Shown: positions 9,286 through 21,440 of the stretch, in pieces | How the letters are laid out: every line of letters starts with the position of its first letter | How positions within the stretch are numbered: position 1 is the stretch's first letter | NCBI GenBank assembly: GCA_001899085.1 | Contig: MKVB01000001.1 | Coordinates: forward strand, 959,333-1,023,332 | From: Devosia sp. 66-14 | GTDB taxonomy: Bacteria; Pseudomonadota; Alphaproteobacteria; Rhizobiales; Devosiaceae | DNA: 64,000 bases | Reading direction: 5' to 3' | The notes under the pieces: generated by a model | What the model saw: the letters and a program-made list of their open reading frames with translations, nothing else | Databases searched by the model: none | Told to the model about the DNA's origin: nothing | Position numbers and translations under genes: made by a program

Positions 9286-9914
9286 AATCGCTCAACGGTC
9301 CCCTGCGCGTCGGCATTGGCGGTCCTGTCGGTTCCGGCAAGACGACGCTTTGCGAAATGCTGCTCAAGGCGATGCGCGACCGCTACTCGATGGCGGTGGT
9401 CACCAACGACATCTACACCAAGGAGGACGCGCTGATCCTCAACCGGGTGCAGGCGATCTCCGAGGATCGCATCGTCGGGGTGGAAACCGGCGGCTGCCCG
9501 CACACCGCCATCCGCGAAGACGCCTCGCTGAACCTCGCGGCGATCGCCGACCTGAACCGCAAGTTCCCCGACCTCGACATCATCCTGATCGAATCCGGCG
9601 GCGACAATCTCGCGGCAACCTTCTCGCCCGATCTCGCCGACATCACGCTCTACGTCATCTCGGTGGCGCAGGGGGAAAAGATCCCGCGCAAGGGCGGGCC
9701 GGCGATTACCCGCTCGGACCTGCTGATCGTCACCCACACCGACATCGCGCCCTATGTGAACGCCAGCCTCGAGGTCATGGAGGCCGATACCCAGCGCGTG
9801 CGTGAGGGCCGCCCCTACGTCTTCGCCGACCTGTTGCGACGGGAGAATCTCGACCAGATCATCGGCTTCATCGAGCAGCAGGGCGGCCTCGTCGCGGCAC
9901 AGGCGGCGGAGTAA
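9282..9914 (+). CDS. ureG: Urease accessory protein UreG (GTPase) with altered G4 motif
   Basis: UreG is a SIMIBI-class GTPase that hydrolyses GTP to drive nickel insertion. The 210-residue product has the P-loop GPVGSGKTT (14-22), the metal-binding CPH motif in [13 protein letters not shown] (71-83), and IESGGDNL (103-110). The G4 motif that reads guanine is normally NKxD in INKTDLAP; here residues 151-154 are THTD ([11 protein letters not shown]). The Asp is kept, but Asn and Lys are replaced. The rest is well conserved, so the protein is probably functional, perhaps with changed nucleotide preference. It overlaps the DUF3995 gene by ATGA and closes the cluster. Confidence 0.95.
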   Translation: MKSLNGPLRVGIGGPVGSGKTTLCEMLLKAMRDRYSMAVVTNDIYTKEDALILNRVQAISEDRIVGVETGGCPHTAIREDASLNLAAIADLNRKFPDLDIILIESGGDNLAATFSPDLADITLYVISVAQGEKIPRKGGPAITRSDLLIVTHTDIAPYVNASLEVMEADTQRVREGRPYVFADLLRRENLDQIIGFIEQQGGLVAAQAAE

Positions 9915-9917
9915 CCC

Positions 9918-10634
9918 CTACCCACCGATCGAGATCAGGTGGGTGACGAGGTGACCGCCCTTCAGATGATGCACCAGCAGGCCGGGCGGGTCGCTCGCCG
10001 GCATCTTGCGGCCGTCTGCGGCGAGCCCACCCATCGGCGCGATCGCCGGCGCGAGGCTCGCCGGCACCCCAGCAAAGCGGGTGAACATCGGCCGATGGAG
10101 GTGCCCGCAGCTGATGCCGAGCACCGTGTCGCTGGCCGCCGCGATCACCGAGGCGAGGCCCTCCTTGTTGCGGCAGTCGATGGTCTCGTAGTGGTCCATG
10201 CCGCTGTCGAACGGGTGCTGGTGGAGAAACAGCAGCGCCGGCGCGCCGCCCGAGTTGAGGGCCGCCTCGAGCCAGCCAACCACCGGAGCGGCGTCGCCAT
10301 GCACAGCGCCGGGGACGATCACGTCGAGCCCGATCAGCCTGATGCCACTCACCTCGATAACCCGATTGAGCGGTCCCTGGGCCGGCCCGCCGAACACTTC
10401 GCGCATCGCCTCGCGACTATCGACATTACCCGGCACCACCAGCAGCGGCGCGCCGAGCGCCTCGAGCCGCGCCTTCAATACGGCGTAGTTGGCGACATGC
10501 GCGTTGTTGGCAAGGTCGCCGCTCACGGCGACAGCGTCGGGCCGCAGCTCGGCCACCCATTGCAGCACCCGATCAAGCCGCTGCAGCGAGGAGACACCGT
10601 CAAGATGGATGTCACTGAGTTGGGCGATCAGCAT
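9918..10634 (-). CDS. Calcineurin-like metallophosphoesterase (CpdA-like)
   Basis: The 238-residue product has the metallophosphoesterase motifs in order: QLSDIHLD, SGDLANN, PGNVDSRE, HQHPFDSG and CGHLHRP. The closest known type is the 3',5'-cyclic AMP phosphodiesterase CpdA, which lowers cAMP in the cytoplasm. The third motif is GNVD instead of GNHD, so the usual catalytic His is replaced by Val. The open frame runs 40 codons further upstream; ATG 10634 is chosen because MLIAQLSDIH is the normal start. It converges on ureG with 3 bases between stops. Confidence 0.85.
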   Translation of the reverse strand: MLIAQLSDIHLDGVSSLQRLDRVLQWVAELRPDAVAVSGDLANNAHVANYAVLKARLEALGAPLLVVPGNVDSREAMREVFGGPAQGPLNRVIEVSGIRLIGLDVIVPGAVHGDAAPVVGWLEAALNSGGAPALLFLHQHPFDSGMDHYETIDCRNKEGLASVIAAASDTVLGISCGHLHRPMFTRFAGVPASLAPAIAPMGGLAADGRKMPASDPPGLLVHHLKGGHLVTHLISIGG

Positions 10635-10738
10635 GGCGAACTCGCTGGTTGGGGCTTTGGCGGAGCTTGACGCGCCGCCGCTGGCAAGACAAGCAAGTGT
10701 CCCGGCAAACTGCCACAAACCGTCGACGGAGCGACCTC

Positions 10739-11209
10739 TTGGTAAGCTCGGCAAAGCCGGATTTCGTTACTCTGCGGTGCGACCTGACAGCGCTTCTCCC
10801 CGTCCCGGCATGGCCCGCGCAGGCGCGCCCCGTGGCTTTCGAGGTCGCCGATCTCCGGGCCATACATGCGCTGCTGCAGCGTGCCTACAGCAACGGCTTC
10901 GGCCGCGTCGTGCCCGACTGGCTGGATTGGTGGGAAGCTTTGCGCGCCGACAGCGAGTTCGACCCTAGCCTCTGCTTCGTCGCCAAGGCCGAAGGCGAGG
11001 TGATCGGTTTCTGCCTCTGCTGGACTTCCAGCTTCGTCAAGGACCTGGTGGTCGCGCCGGAGTGGCAGGGCCGCGGCCTTGGCGCAGCGCTGCTGGCGAC
11101 GGCGATGGCCGCGCTGTGGGAGCGCGGGGCGACTGTCGTTCAGCTGAAAGTAGTGACGGCCAATGCCGGAGCGCGGCGGCTCTATGAGCGGATGGGATTC
11201 GTCGGCTGA
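10739..11209 (+). CDS. GNAT-family N-acetyltransferase
   Basis: The product of about 156 residues has the acetyl-CoA site VVAPEWQGRGLGAALLATAM (the Q/RxxGxG/A signature) and the typical end NAGARRLYERMGFVG. It transfers an acetyl group from acetyl-CoA to an unknown amine. There is no ATG near the domain start. I propose TTG at 10739 because GGAG lies 7 bases upstream; a TTG at 10649 gives a longer form that overlaps the leader of the divergent phosphoesterase gene. Convergent with the CNNM gene downstream. Confidence 0.78.
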   Translation: MVSSAKPDFVTLRCDLTALLPVPAWPAQARPVAFEVADLRAIHALLQRAYSNGFGRVVPDWLDWWEALRADSEFDPSLCFVAKAEGEVIGFCLCWTSSFVKDLVVAPEWQGRGLGAALLATAMAALWERGATVVQLKVVTANAGARRLYERMGFVG

Positions 11210-11218
11210 ACGAACGCC

Positions 11219-12529
11219 CTAGGAGACCCGTGGTGCCGATTTCGAGCTGATCTTGGTCACCAGCAGCTGGTTGAGCCGCAGCTTGTCGGCATCGACCACT
11301 TCGAACAGGTAACCGCCGGCTTCCACCTTGTCGCCCTTGCGCGCAGCGCGGCGGAGATTGTGCACGATGAAGCCGCCGATCGTCTCGTAGGCTCCCTCGT
11401 GCGGAAAGCTCTTGATGTTGAGGGCCCGCACCACGTCCACCACCGGGGCGACGCCGTCGACCAGCCAGCTGCCATCGTCGCGGCGCATGATCGCCTCTTC
11501 CTCGAACGGGTTGGCGAGCCCCTGCATCAGCGCGCTCATCAGATCCTTGAAGGTGACGACGCCGACCACATGCGCATACTCGCTGACCACCACGGCAAAT
11601 CCGGTGCCCTTGGCCTGGAACTCGGCCAGCACTTCCCAGACGTTGAGCGTGTCCGGCACCGACAGCACGTCGCGGCGCGCCTTGGCGAAATCCACCGGCG
11701 CCTCGCGATCCATCACGGTCGCCAGCACGTCCTCGGCCCGCACGCAGCCGATCACCTCGTCGATGCCGCCATCGCAGATCGGATAATGCGAGAACGGCCG
11801 ACGGCGGACCTTCTCCTGCTGCACCTCGAGCGGGTCGCTGAGGTCGAGATAGACGATCTCGTCGCGCACCGTCATCACCGAGGTGACGCTGCGCAGCTCG
11901 AGCCCGAGCACGTTCTCGATCAGCCGGCGCTCCTTCTTCATCAGCGCGCCGGATTTCTCGCCGCCGGCGAGGATCATGCGGAAATCCTCGGTGGTCACCT
12001 CGTCGGCAGGGCCTGACGGAGCCAGATGCAACCGGGCGATGAGCCAGTCCGAGATGCCGCTGAACAGCCAGACCAATGGCCGCAGCACCACCACGGCCGC
12101 CTCGGGAAACCACACCAGGGCCAGCGCCACCTGTTCGGGGATCAGCATGCCGATGCGCTTGGGAATCAGGTCGGCGAACAGGATGAACAGCGTCGTGGTC
12201 AGGCAGAAGGCGAGGATCGAGCCGACCGGTCCGGCAAAGCTCCCGGCCCCGGCGCCGGCCAGCGCATCGGCGAATGTCGGGCCCACCAGCCCGTCGCCGA
12301 TCACACCGGCGAGAATCGAGATCGAATTGATGGCGATCTGGAACGCCGTGATGATGTTGCCGGCATCGGCGCGCAACGCGGTGAAGCGGATCGCCCGCGC
12401 GTCACCACTCTCGGCCAGCGAACGGATCCGCACCTCACGGGCCGCGGCAAAAGCGATCTCCGACATGGAAATGATGGAACTGGCGCCCACCAGCAGCGCC
12501 AGCAGGATGAGCCCGAGCAACGGTGACAT
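11219..12529 (-). CDS. HlyC/CorC (CNNM) family CBS-domain membrane protein
   Basis: The 436-residue product has a DUF21/CNNM transmembrane domain (about 1-190: MSPLLGLILLALLVGAS, SEIAFAAARE, FADLIPKRIGM), two CBS domains (about 200-335) and a CorC_HlyC transporter-associated domain at the end (about 345-430, DGSWLVDGVAPVVDVVRAL). The family is linked to magnesium or cobalt efflux and, less securely, to haemolysin. It lies 71 bases downstream of glgX on the same strand, so partial readthrough from the glycogen operon is possible, but the function is unrelated. Confidence 0.92.
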   Translation of the reverse strand: MSPLLGLILLALLVGASSIISMSEIAFAAAREVRIRSLAESGDARAIRFTALRADAGNIITAFQIAINSISILAGVIGDGLVGPTFADALAGAGAGSFAGPVGSILAFCLTTTLFILFADLIPKRIGMLIPEQVALALVWFPEAAVVVLRPLVWLFSGISDWLIARLHLAPSGPADEVTTEDFRMILAGGEKSGALMKKERRLIENVLGLELRSVTSVMTVRDEIVYLDLSDPLEVQQEKVRRRPFSHYPICDGGIDEVIGCVRAEDVLATVMDREAPVDFAKARRDVLSVPDTLNVWEVLAEFQAKGTGFAVVVSEYAHVVGVVTFKDLMSALMQGLANPFEEEAIMRRDDGSWLVDGVAPVVDVVRALNIKSFPHEGAYETIGGFIVHNLRRAARKGDKVEAGGYLFEVVDADKLRLNQLLVTKISSKSAPRVS

Positions 12530-12600
12530 GCGGAACCTCGTGCAACATGCTGGAACGAACCATCAATGTCACATCGGCGGGCCGCGGCCAAACCGCGACT

Positions 12601-14754
12601 TTACTCCTTCGGCGTCTCCTCGGGCGGCGCCTTGTCGGGCACTTCCTGCGGCGGGTTGCCGGGCACGTCGTCCGGCTGCGGTAGGGGCTGCGGCGTCTCC
12701 GGTTGCACCGGCACTTCCTGCGGCGGCTGCGGTATCTCGGGCGTCGAGGGCGGAATCTGGCCCTTGAGCAGCACCACGACCGAGCGAGGCGGCAGCGTTG
12801 CCGCCCGATCGGCGAGCGGCAGCACGGCCTGGTCGTCCGAAACGAGCCCCACCGTCCAGTAGCCCTCCGGCAGGCGGGCAAGCACCGGATCGATGCGGCG
12901 GTTGAACCAGACGATCAGGTCTTCCTCGGTCGTCTGCAGCCGCATCCCGAGCACCGAGGCACCGGCATCGTTCCAGTCGCCCTCGTTCATCTCCCGCCCG
13001 TCAGGGTGCAGCCAGGCGACATCCCGCGCGCCGTGCTTGGTCTGTCCCGTCAGGAAATGGTCGTGCGTCAGCGCCGGGTGCAGGCGGCGGAACTCGGCTA
13101 ACGCCGAGACGAAATCCACCAGCGTGCCGTCGGCGCGTTCCCAGTCGACCCAGGTGATCTCGTTGTCCTGGGCATAGGCATTATTGTTGCCCTGCTGGGT
13201 CCGGCCGAACTCGTCGCCCTGCTGGATCAGCGGCAGGCCGCGGCTGAGGAACAGCGTCGCCAGCAAGGCCCGCACGTCGCGCCGGCGGGCGGCATTGATC
13301 GTCTCGTCCTCGGTCGGCCCCTCGTGTCCGCAGTTCCAGGAATGATTGTTGTTGTGGCCGTCGCGATTGCCCTCGCCGTTCGCCTCGTTGTGCTTGTCGA
13401 GGTAGGAGACGAGATCGGCGAGGGTGAAGCCATCATGCACGGCCAGCATGTTGACCCCGGCGCTCGGCTTCCTGCCGGCGAAATCGAAGATCTCGGCCGA
13501 ACCGGCAACCTTGCCCGCCAACGCTCCGATCTTGCCCTGGTCGCCCCGCCAGAACGAGCGCACGTCATCGCGATAGGTGTCGTTCCACTCGCGGAATTCC
13601 TTGCCGAATTGGCCGAGCTGATAGCCGCCCGGACCCGGGTCCCATGGTTCGGCGACGAGGATCGATCTGCCCAGCACCGGATCGGACTTGATCAGCTGCA
13701 GCATCCTGGCGTTCGGGTTGAACCCCGGCTCGCGCCCGAGGATCGGCGCCAGGTCGAAGCGGAACCCGGAAACGCCCATCTCCTCGACCCAGTAGCGAAG
13801 GCTCTCGATCACCAGCCGCTGCGTCGCCGGGTGGTCGGCGCGCAGCGTATTGCCGGTGCCGGCATCGTTGACCAGGTGCTGCTTGCCGTCGACTTCGACG
13901 AACCGGTAATAGGTCCTGGCGTCGAGCCCCATCAGGCTCAGCATCGGCCCGTTGGCGTCGCCTTCGCCGGTGTGGTTGTAGACCACGTCGAGGATCACCG
14001 AGATACCGGCCTTGCGGTACACATCGGTCATGTTGCGCAGTTCCTGCGGGCCCCGCGGCGCCAGCCGCGGATCGACCGCGAAATAGCTGACCGGGTTATA
14101 GCCCCAGGCATTGGTGAGCCCCATCGCCGGCAGGTGCCCGTCGTCGATGAAGGCGGCGATCGGCATCAGTTCGACCGTGTCGACACCCAGGTAGCGCAGG
14201 TGATCCACCACCCGCTTGGTGGTGAGGCCGGCCAGCGTGCCGCGCAGCGGCCCCTGCACCGAGGGGTGGCGCATGGTGTAGCCGCGCACATTGAGCTCGT
14301 AGAACAGCCCCGGCGCCTTGCGACGCGGCGCCGCCGGCTTGTTGATCGCTCCGAGGACTATGGCCTTGGGGATCAGCGGTGCGGTGTCGACCGCCTCGTC
14401 GCGGTGCAGCCGCAGCCGCGGCGAGCGCACATAGGGCCGGTCGAGGCGCTTGGCATAGGGGTCGACCAGCAGCTTGTTGGGATCGAAGAAATAGCCCTGG
14501 TCGGGATCGTAGCGGCCATCCGCGCGGAAGCCATACTTCGCCCCTGCCCCGATGCCGGCGATCAGCCCATGCCAGATATGCTCGTCATGCCCGTCGAGTT
14601 CATAGCGGCCGATCTCGTTGTCGAGCTCGTCATAGAGCGACACCCACATTGCCGTCGCCGTCTCCGAATAGACGGCGAAGTTCACACCCTCGGCGGTGAT
14701 CGTCGAGCCGAGCTTCTCCGGGCTGCCTGCGCCCAGCACCAGCACTGGTTTCAC
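12601..14754 (-). CDS. glgX: Glycogen debranching enzyme GlgX with Pro-rich tail
   Basis: The 717-residue product is a GH13 debranching enzyme with an N-terminal CBM48 domain (LGSTITAEGVNFAVYSETA). Catalytic motifs are DVVYNHTGEG (256-265), GFRFDLA with nucleophile Asp334, VAEPWD with acid Glu369, and VHDGFTL with His440-Asp441. The last 52 residues (from about 665) are Pro/Glu-rich with repeated PQPPQEVP-like steps, an unusual extension of a cytoplasmic enzyme. I start at GTG 14754, since GAAGG stands 10 bases upstream and the conserved domain begins soon after; a longer frame would run deep into pgm. It trims branches of phosphorylase-limited glycogen. It is last in the glg operon. Confidence 0.94.
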   Translation of the reverse strand: MKPVLVLGAGSPEKLGSTITAEGVNFAVYSETATAMWVSLYDELDNEIGRYELDGHDEHIWHGLIAGIGAGAKYGFRADGRYDPDQGYFFDPNKLLVDPYAKRLDRPYVRSPRLRLHRDEAVDTAPLIPKAIVLGAINKPAAPRRKAPGLFYELNVRGYTMRHPSVQGPLRGTLAGLTTKRVVDHLRYLGVDTVELMPIAAFIDDGHLPAMGLTNAWGYNPVSYFAVDPRLAPRGPQELRNMTDVYRKAGISVILDVVYNHTGEGDANGPMLSLMGLDARTYYRFVEVDGKQHLVNDAGTGNTLRADHPATQRLVIESLRYWVEEMGVSGFRFDLAPILGREPGFNPNARMLQLIKSDPVLGRSILVAEPWDPGPGGYQLGQFGKEFREWNDTYRDDVRSFWRGDQGKIGALAGKVAGSAEIFDFAGRKPSAGVNMLAVHDGFTLADLVSYLDKHNEANGEGNRDGHNNNHSWNCGHEGPTEDETINAARRRDVRALLATLFLSRGLPLIQQGDEFGRTQQGNNNAYAQDNEITWVDWERADGTLVDFVSALAEFRRLHPALTHDHFLTGQTKHGARDVAWLHPDGREMNEGDWNDAGASVLGMRLQTTEEDLIVWFNRRIDPVLARLPEGYWTVGLVSDDQAVLPLADRAATLPPRSVVVLLKGQIPPSTPEIPQPPQEVPVQPETPQPLPQPDDVPGNPPQEVPDKAPPEETPKE

Positions 14755-14767
14755 GTCAACCGGGCCT

Positions 14768-17843
<3,076 letters not shown>

Positions 17844-17867
17844 GGTGGCCAGTTACTTGCTCGCCGG

Positions 17868-19139
17868 TTACTTGCTAGCGACGTACTTGTCGATCATCGG
17901 CTGGGTGACCAGCGTCACCCCGTCGGCGGTGCGGCGGAACCATTGCGCGTCGAACACCGGGTCCTCGCCCACCACCAGCCCTTCGGGCACGTGCACCCCG
18001 CGATCGACCACCACTTTCTTCAGCCGCGCCCCGCGTCCGATCGTGCAGTAAGGCAGCACCACGGCCTCGTGCAGTTCGGAGTAGGAGTGCACCCGGCTGC
18101 CGGTCGACAGCAGCGTGCGGTCCAGCGCGCCGCCCGAAATGATGCAGTCGCCCGAGACCAGCGAGTTGACCGCCGAGCCGCGGCGACCATCGAAATCGTG
18201 CACGAACTTGGCCGGCGGGGTGATCTCGGCAAAGGTCCAGATCGGCCAGTCGCGATCATAGAGGTCGAGCTGCGGGGTCACGTCGCAGAGGTCGATATTG
18301 GCCTTCCAGTAGGCGTCGACCGTCCCCACGTCGCGCCAGTAGGCCACGTCCTCGTTGGCCGAGCGGACGCAGGAGCGCGGGAAGCGGTGCGCCCAGGCCG
18401 AGCCGTTCTTGACGATATAGGGGATGATGTCCTTGCCGAAATCGCGCGACGAGCCCTCGGTGGCGGCGTCGCGGCGCAACTGCTCCATCAGGAAGCGCGT
18501 CTCGAACACATAGATGCCCATCGAGGCCAGCGCATAATCCGGCTTGTCGGGAATGCCCGGCGGATCCTTCGGCTTTTCGACGAAATCGACGATCCGGTCA
18601 CGCCCGTCCACTGCCATCACGCCGAACCCGGTAGCTTCCATGCGCGGCACCTCGAGGCAGCCGATGGTCACGTCGGCCCCGGTGTCCACATGCTGCCGCA
18701 GCATGATTTCGTAGTCCATCTTGTAGATGTGGTCGCCGGCCAGCAGCACGATGTAGCGCGGGCCGTAATCCTCGATGATGTCCATGTTCTGGTACACGGC
18801 ATCGGCAGTGCCCTCGTACCATTGCGTCTCCGAGACGCGCTGCGAAGCCGGCAGCACGTCGAAACTCTCGTTTCGCTCGGTCCTGAGGAAGTTCCAGCCG
18901 CGCTGCAGATGCCGGATCAGCGAATGCGCCTGATACTGCGTCGCCACCGAGATCCGTCGGATGCCGGAGTTCAGCGCGTTCGAAAGCGCAAAATCGATGA
19001 TGCGGGACTTGCCGCCGAAATACACCGCCGGCTTGGCGCGCCGGTCGGTCAATTCGAACAGGCGGGTCCCTCGTCCGCCCGCCAGCACATACGCCATCGC
19101 CTCACGCGCCAGCGGCGACGGTGTCCGGTAGTCTGCCAT
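17868..19139 (-). CDS. glgC: Glucose-1-phosphate adenylyltransferase GlgC
   Basis: GlgC makes ADP-glucose from glucose-1-phosphate and ATP, the committed and allosterically controlled step of bacterial glycogen synthesis. The 423-residue protein has the nucleotidyl-transfer loop [40 protein letters not shown], and VEKPKDPPG, followed by a left-handed beta-helix with [25 protein letters not shown] lies 5 bases before the start. About 100 bases separate it from glgB, including a small hairpin (GTGATC/GATCAC near 19158-19179). Confidence 0.97.
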   Translation of the reverse strand: MADYRTPSPLAREAMAYVLAGGRGTRLFELTDRRAKPAVYFGGKSRIIDFALSNALNSGIRRISVATQYQAHSLIRHLQRGWNFLRTERNESFDVLPASQRVSETQWYEGTADAVYQNMDIIEDYGPRYIVLLAGDHIYKMDYEIMLRQHVDTGADVTIGCLEVPRMEATGFGVMAVDGRDRIVDFVEKPKDPPGIPDKPDYALASMGIYVFETRFLMEQLRRDAATEGSSRDFGKDIIPYIVKNGSAWAHRFPRSCVRSANEDVAYWRDVGTVDAYWKANIDLCDVTPQLDLYDRDWPIWTFAEITPPAKFVHDFDGRRGSAVNSLVSGDCIISGGALDRTLLSTGSRVHSYSELHEAVVLPYCTIGRGARLKKVVVDRGVHVPEGLVVGEDPVFDAQWFRRTADGVTLVTQPMIDKYVASK

Positions 19140-19241
19140 GCTTCCCTCCCCAGGTGACGTGATCCTCTGTTCCGATCACGCGGCACTCACAAAGCACTTC
19201 TACGTCCCGTTCTCTCGGGATCGTATCCAGTCGCCCGCCGC

Positions 19242-21434
19242 TCAGGCGGGGTCATACTTCAGGTAGAGCGTCGACATCGGCGGCAGGTACAGGTCGGCGT
19301 AGGGCCCAAGCCCTTCGACCTCGCTCGCCTTCGCCAACACGCGCCCCTGGTTCCCCTTGTTGGTTCCGCCGTAGAATCCGGCGTCGGTGTTCAGCCGTTC
19401 GACCCAGCGTCCGGCGAGCGGCATCGGCACCCGGTAGTTCTCGCGCGGCGTCGGCGTCATGTTCGAGATCACCACCACCGGATGCTCACCCGGCGCCTTG
19501 CGCGCCCAGGCAAACACAGAGTTGTTCTGGTCGTTGGCGATCAGCCACTCGAAGCCCTCGGGCTCGTTGTCGCGCGCATAGAGTGAGGGCAGCTCGCGAT
19601 AGAGCGCATTGAGATCGGTGACGAGGCGGCGGATGCCCTCATGCGAGGGCGCATCGAGCAGCCACCAGTCGAGCCCCTTGGCCTCGTTCCACTCGTCGCG
19701 CTGCGCGAACTCCTGGCCCATGAACAACAGCTTCTTGCCCGGCCAGCCCCACATGAAGCCGTAATAGGCGCGCAGGCCGGCGAACTGGCCCCAGTCGTCG
19801 CCGCCCATCTTCGACAGCAGCGTGCCCTTGCCGTGCACCACCTCGTCATGGCTCAGCGGCAGGATGAAGTTCTCCGCGTAGCCGTAGAGCGAGGCGAAGG
19901 TCATGTCGTTGTGGTGGTACTTCCGGTGCACCGGGTTGCGGCTCATGTAGCGCAGGGTGTCGTTCATGAACCCCATGTTCCACTTGAACCCGAAGCCCAG
20001 CCCGCCCTTGTCGACCGGTGCGCTGACGCCGCTCCACGAGGTCGATTCCTCGGCGATCATCATCACGCCCGGATGCAGCCGATAGGCCTCCGCATTCACC
20101 CGCTTCAGGAACTCCACCGCCTCGAGGTTGTGGTTGCCGCCGAACTGGTTGGGAATCCACTGCCCCGGCTGGCGCGAGTAATCGAGATAGAGCATCGAGG
20201 CCACCGCATCGACGCGCAGCCCGTCGAGGTGGAAAGCCTCGAGCCAATAGAGCGCATTGTTGACGAGGAAGCTCACCACTTCCTTGCGCCCGAAATTGTA
20301 GATCGCGGTGTTCCAGTCCGGGTGGTAGCCCTTGCGCGGATCGAGATGCTCATAGAGCGCCGTGCCGTCGAAGCGGGCCAGCCCGTGCTCGTCGGTGGGG
20401 AAATGCGCCGGCACCCAGTCGAGGATCACCCCGAGCCCCGCGGCATGAGCCTTGTCGACGAAATGCGCGAAACCCTTGGGGTCGCCGAAGCGCGCCGTCG
20501 GCGCATAGAGCCCGGTCGGCTGGTAGCCCCAGCTCGGATCGAACGGGTGCTCGGTGATCGGCAACAGCTCGATATGGGTGAAGCCGCTGTCGGCGGCATA
20601 GGGGATCAACTGCTCGGCCAGTTGCTCGTAGCTCATGAACGAGCCATCGGCGCGCCGCCGCCAGGAGCCCAAGTGCACCTCGTAGATCGATACCGGCCTG
20701 CGCCGCCAATCGATCTTGGCGCGCTCCTTCATGTACTTGGCGTCACCCCATTCGAACGGCTTGGGATCGGCGATCACCGAGGCGGTCTTGGGCCTCAGCT
20801 CCGATTGCCGCGCGTACGGGTCTGCCTTCAGCGGCCTGAGCTTGCCATCCGGCCCGACGATCTCGAACTTGTAAACCTCGCCCGGCCCGACATTGGGGAC
20901 GAACACTTCCCAGACGCCGGTATTGATCCGCACCCGCATCGGGTGGCGCCGGCCATCCCAGTCGTTGAACGGCCCGACCACGCTGACGCGCCTGGCGTTC
21001 GGCGCCCACACCGCAAAATGCGTGCCGTCGACGCCCTCGAACTCCATGGCATGGGCGCCGAGCTTGTCGAACAGCCTGAGGTGCGAGCCCTCGCCGATAT
21101 AGTAATCGTCCATCGGCCCGAGTACCGGCCCGAAGCTGTAGGGGTCGAGGACGTTCCACTCCCCGCCCTCGTTGCGGGCGTGGTAGTTCACCGGCTGCAG
21201 CTTGGTGAGCTTGACGACGCCCTCGAAGAAGCCGTCGCCGCGCGGCTCCAGCTCGCCCAGGATCCGGTTGTCCATGGTGCGCGCCGACACCGACTCCGCA
21301 TGCGGGATGAAGGTGCGCGCCACCCAGGCGCCATCGACCTCATGCAGGCCGAGGATGCCGAACGGATCGGAATGGCGGCCTGCGACGATCGCCTTGATGT
21401 CGCTGTCAGCTGCCTGCCACTTGGACTTGGTCAA
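19242..21434 (-). CDS. glgB: 1,4-alpha-glucan branching enzyme GlgB
   Basis: The 730-residue GH13 enzyme makes alpha-1,6 branches in glycogen. It has two N-terminal carbohydrate/E-set domains (to about residue 220), the barrel with DWVPAHFPTDEHGL, GLRVDAVASMLYLDYSR (nucleophile Asp), MIAEESTSW (acid Glu) and LPLSHDEVVHGKGTL, and a C-terminal beta domain. The only start near the conserved N-terminus is TTG at 21434; no ATG or GTG is available. It lies three codons after the glgP stop and in the same reading frame, so readthrough of that TAG would give a GlgP-GlgB fusion. Confidence 0.95.
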   Translation of the reverse strand: MTKSKWQAADSDIKAIVAGRHSDPFGILGLHEVDGAWVARTFIPHAESVSARTMDNRILGELEPRGDGFFEGVVKLTKLQPVNYHARNEGGEWNVLDPYSFGPVLGPMDDYYIGEGSHLRLFDKLGAHAMEFEGVDGTHFAVWAPNARRVSVVGPFNDWDGRRHPMRVRINTGVWEVFVPNVGPGEVYKFEIVGPDGKLRPLKADPYARQSELRPKTASVIADPKPFEWGDAKYMKERAKIDWRRRPVSIYEVHLGSWRRRADGSFMSYEQLAEQLIPYAADSGFTHIELLPITEHPFDPSWGYQPTGLYAPTARFGDPKGFAHFVDKAHAAGLGVILDWVPAHFPTDEHGLARFDGTALYEHLDPRKGYHPDWNTAIYNFGRKEVVSFLVNNALYWLEAFHLDGLRVDAVASMLYLDYSRQPGQWIPNQFGGNHNLEAVEFLKRVNAEAYRLHPGVMMIAEESTSWSGVSAPVDKGGLGFGFKWNMGFMNDTLRYMSRNPVHRKYHHNDMTFASLYGYAENFILPLSHDEVVHGKGTLLSKMGGDDWGQFAGLRAYYGFMWGWPGKKLLFMGQEFAQRDEWNEAKGLDWWLLDAPSHEGIRRLVTDLNALYRELPSLYARDNEPEGFEWLIANDQNNSVFAWARKAPGEHPVVVISNMTPTPRENYRVPMPLAGRWVERLNTDAGFYGGTNKGNQGRVLAKASEVEGLGPYADLYLPPMSTLYLKYDPA

Positions 21435-21440
21435 AACCCA

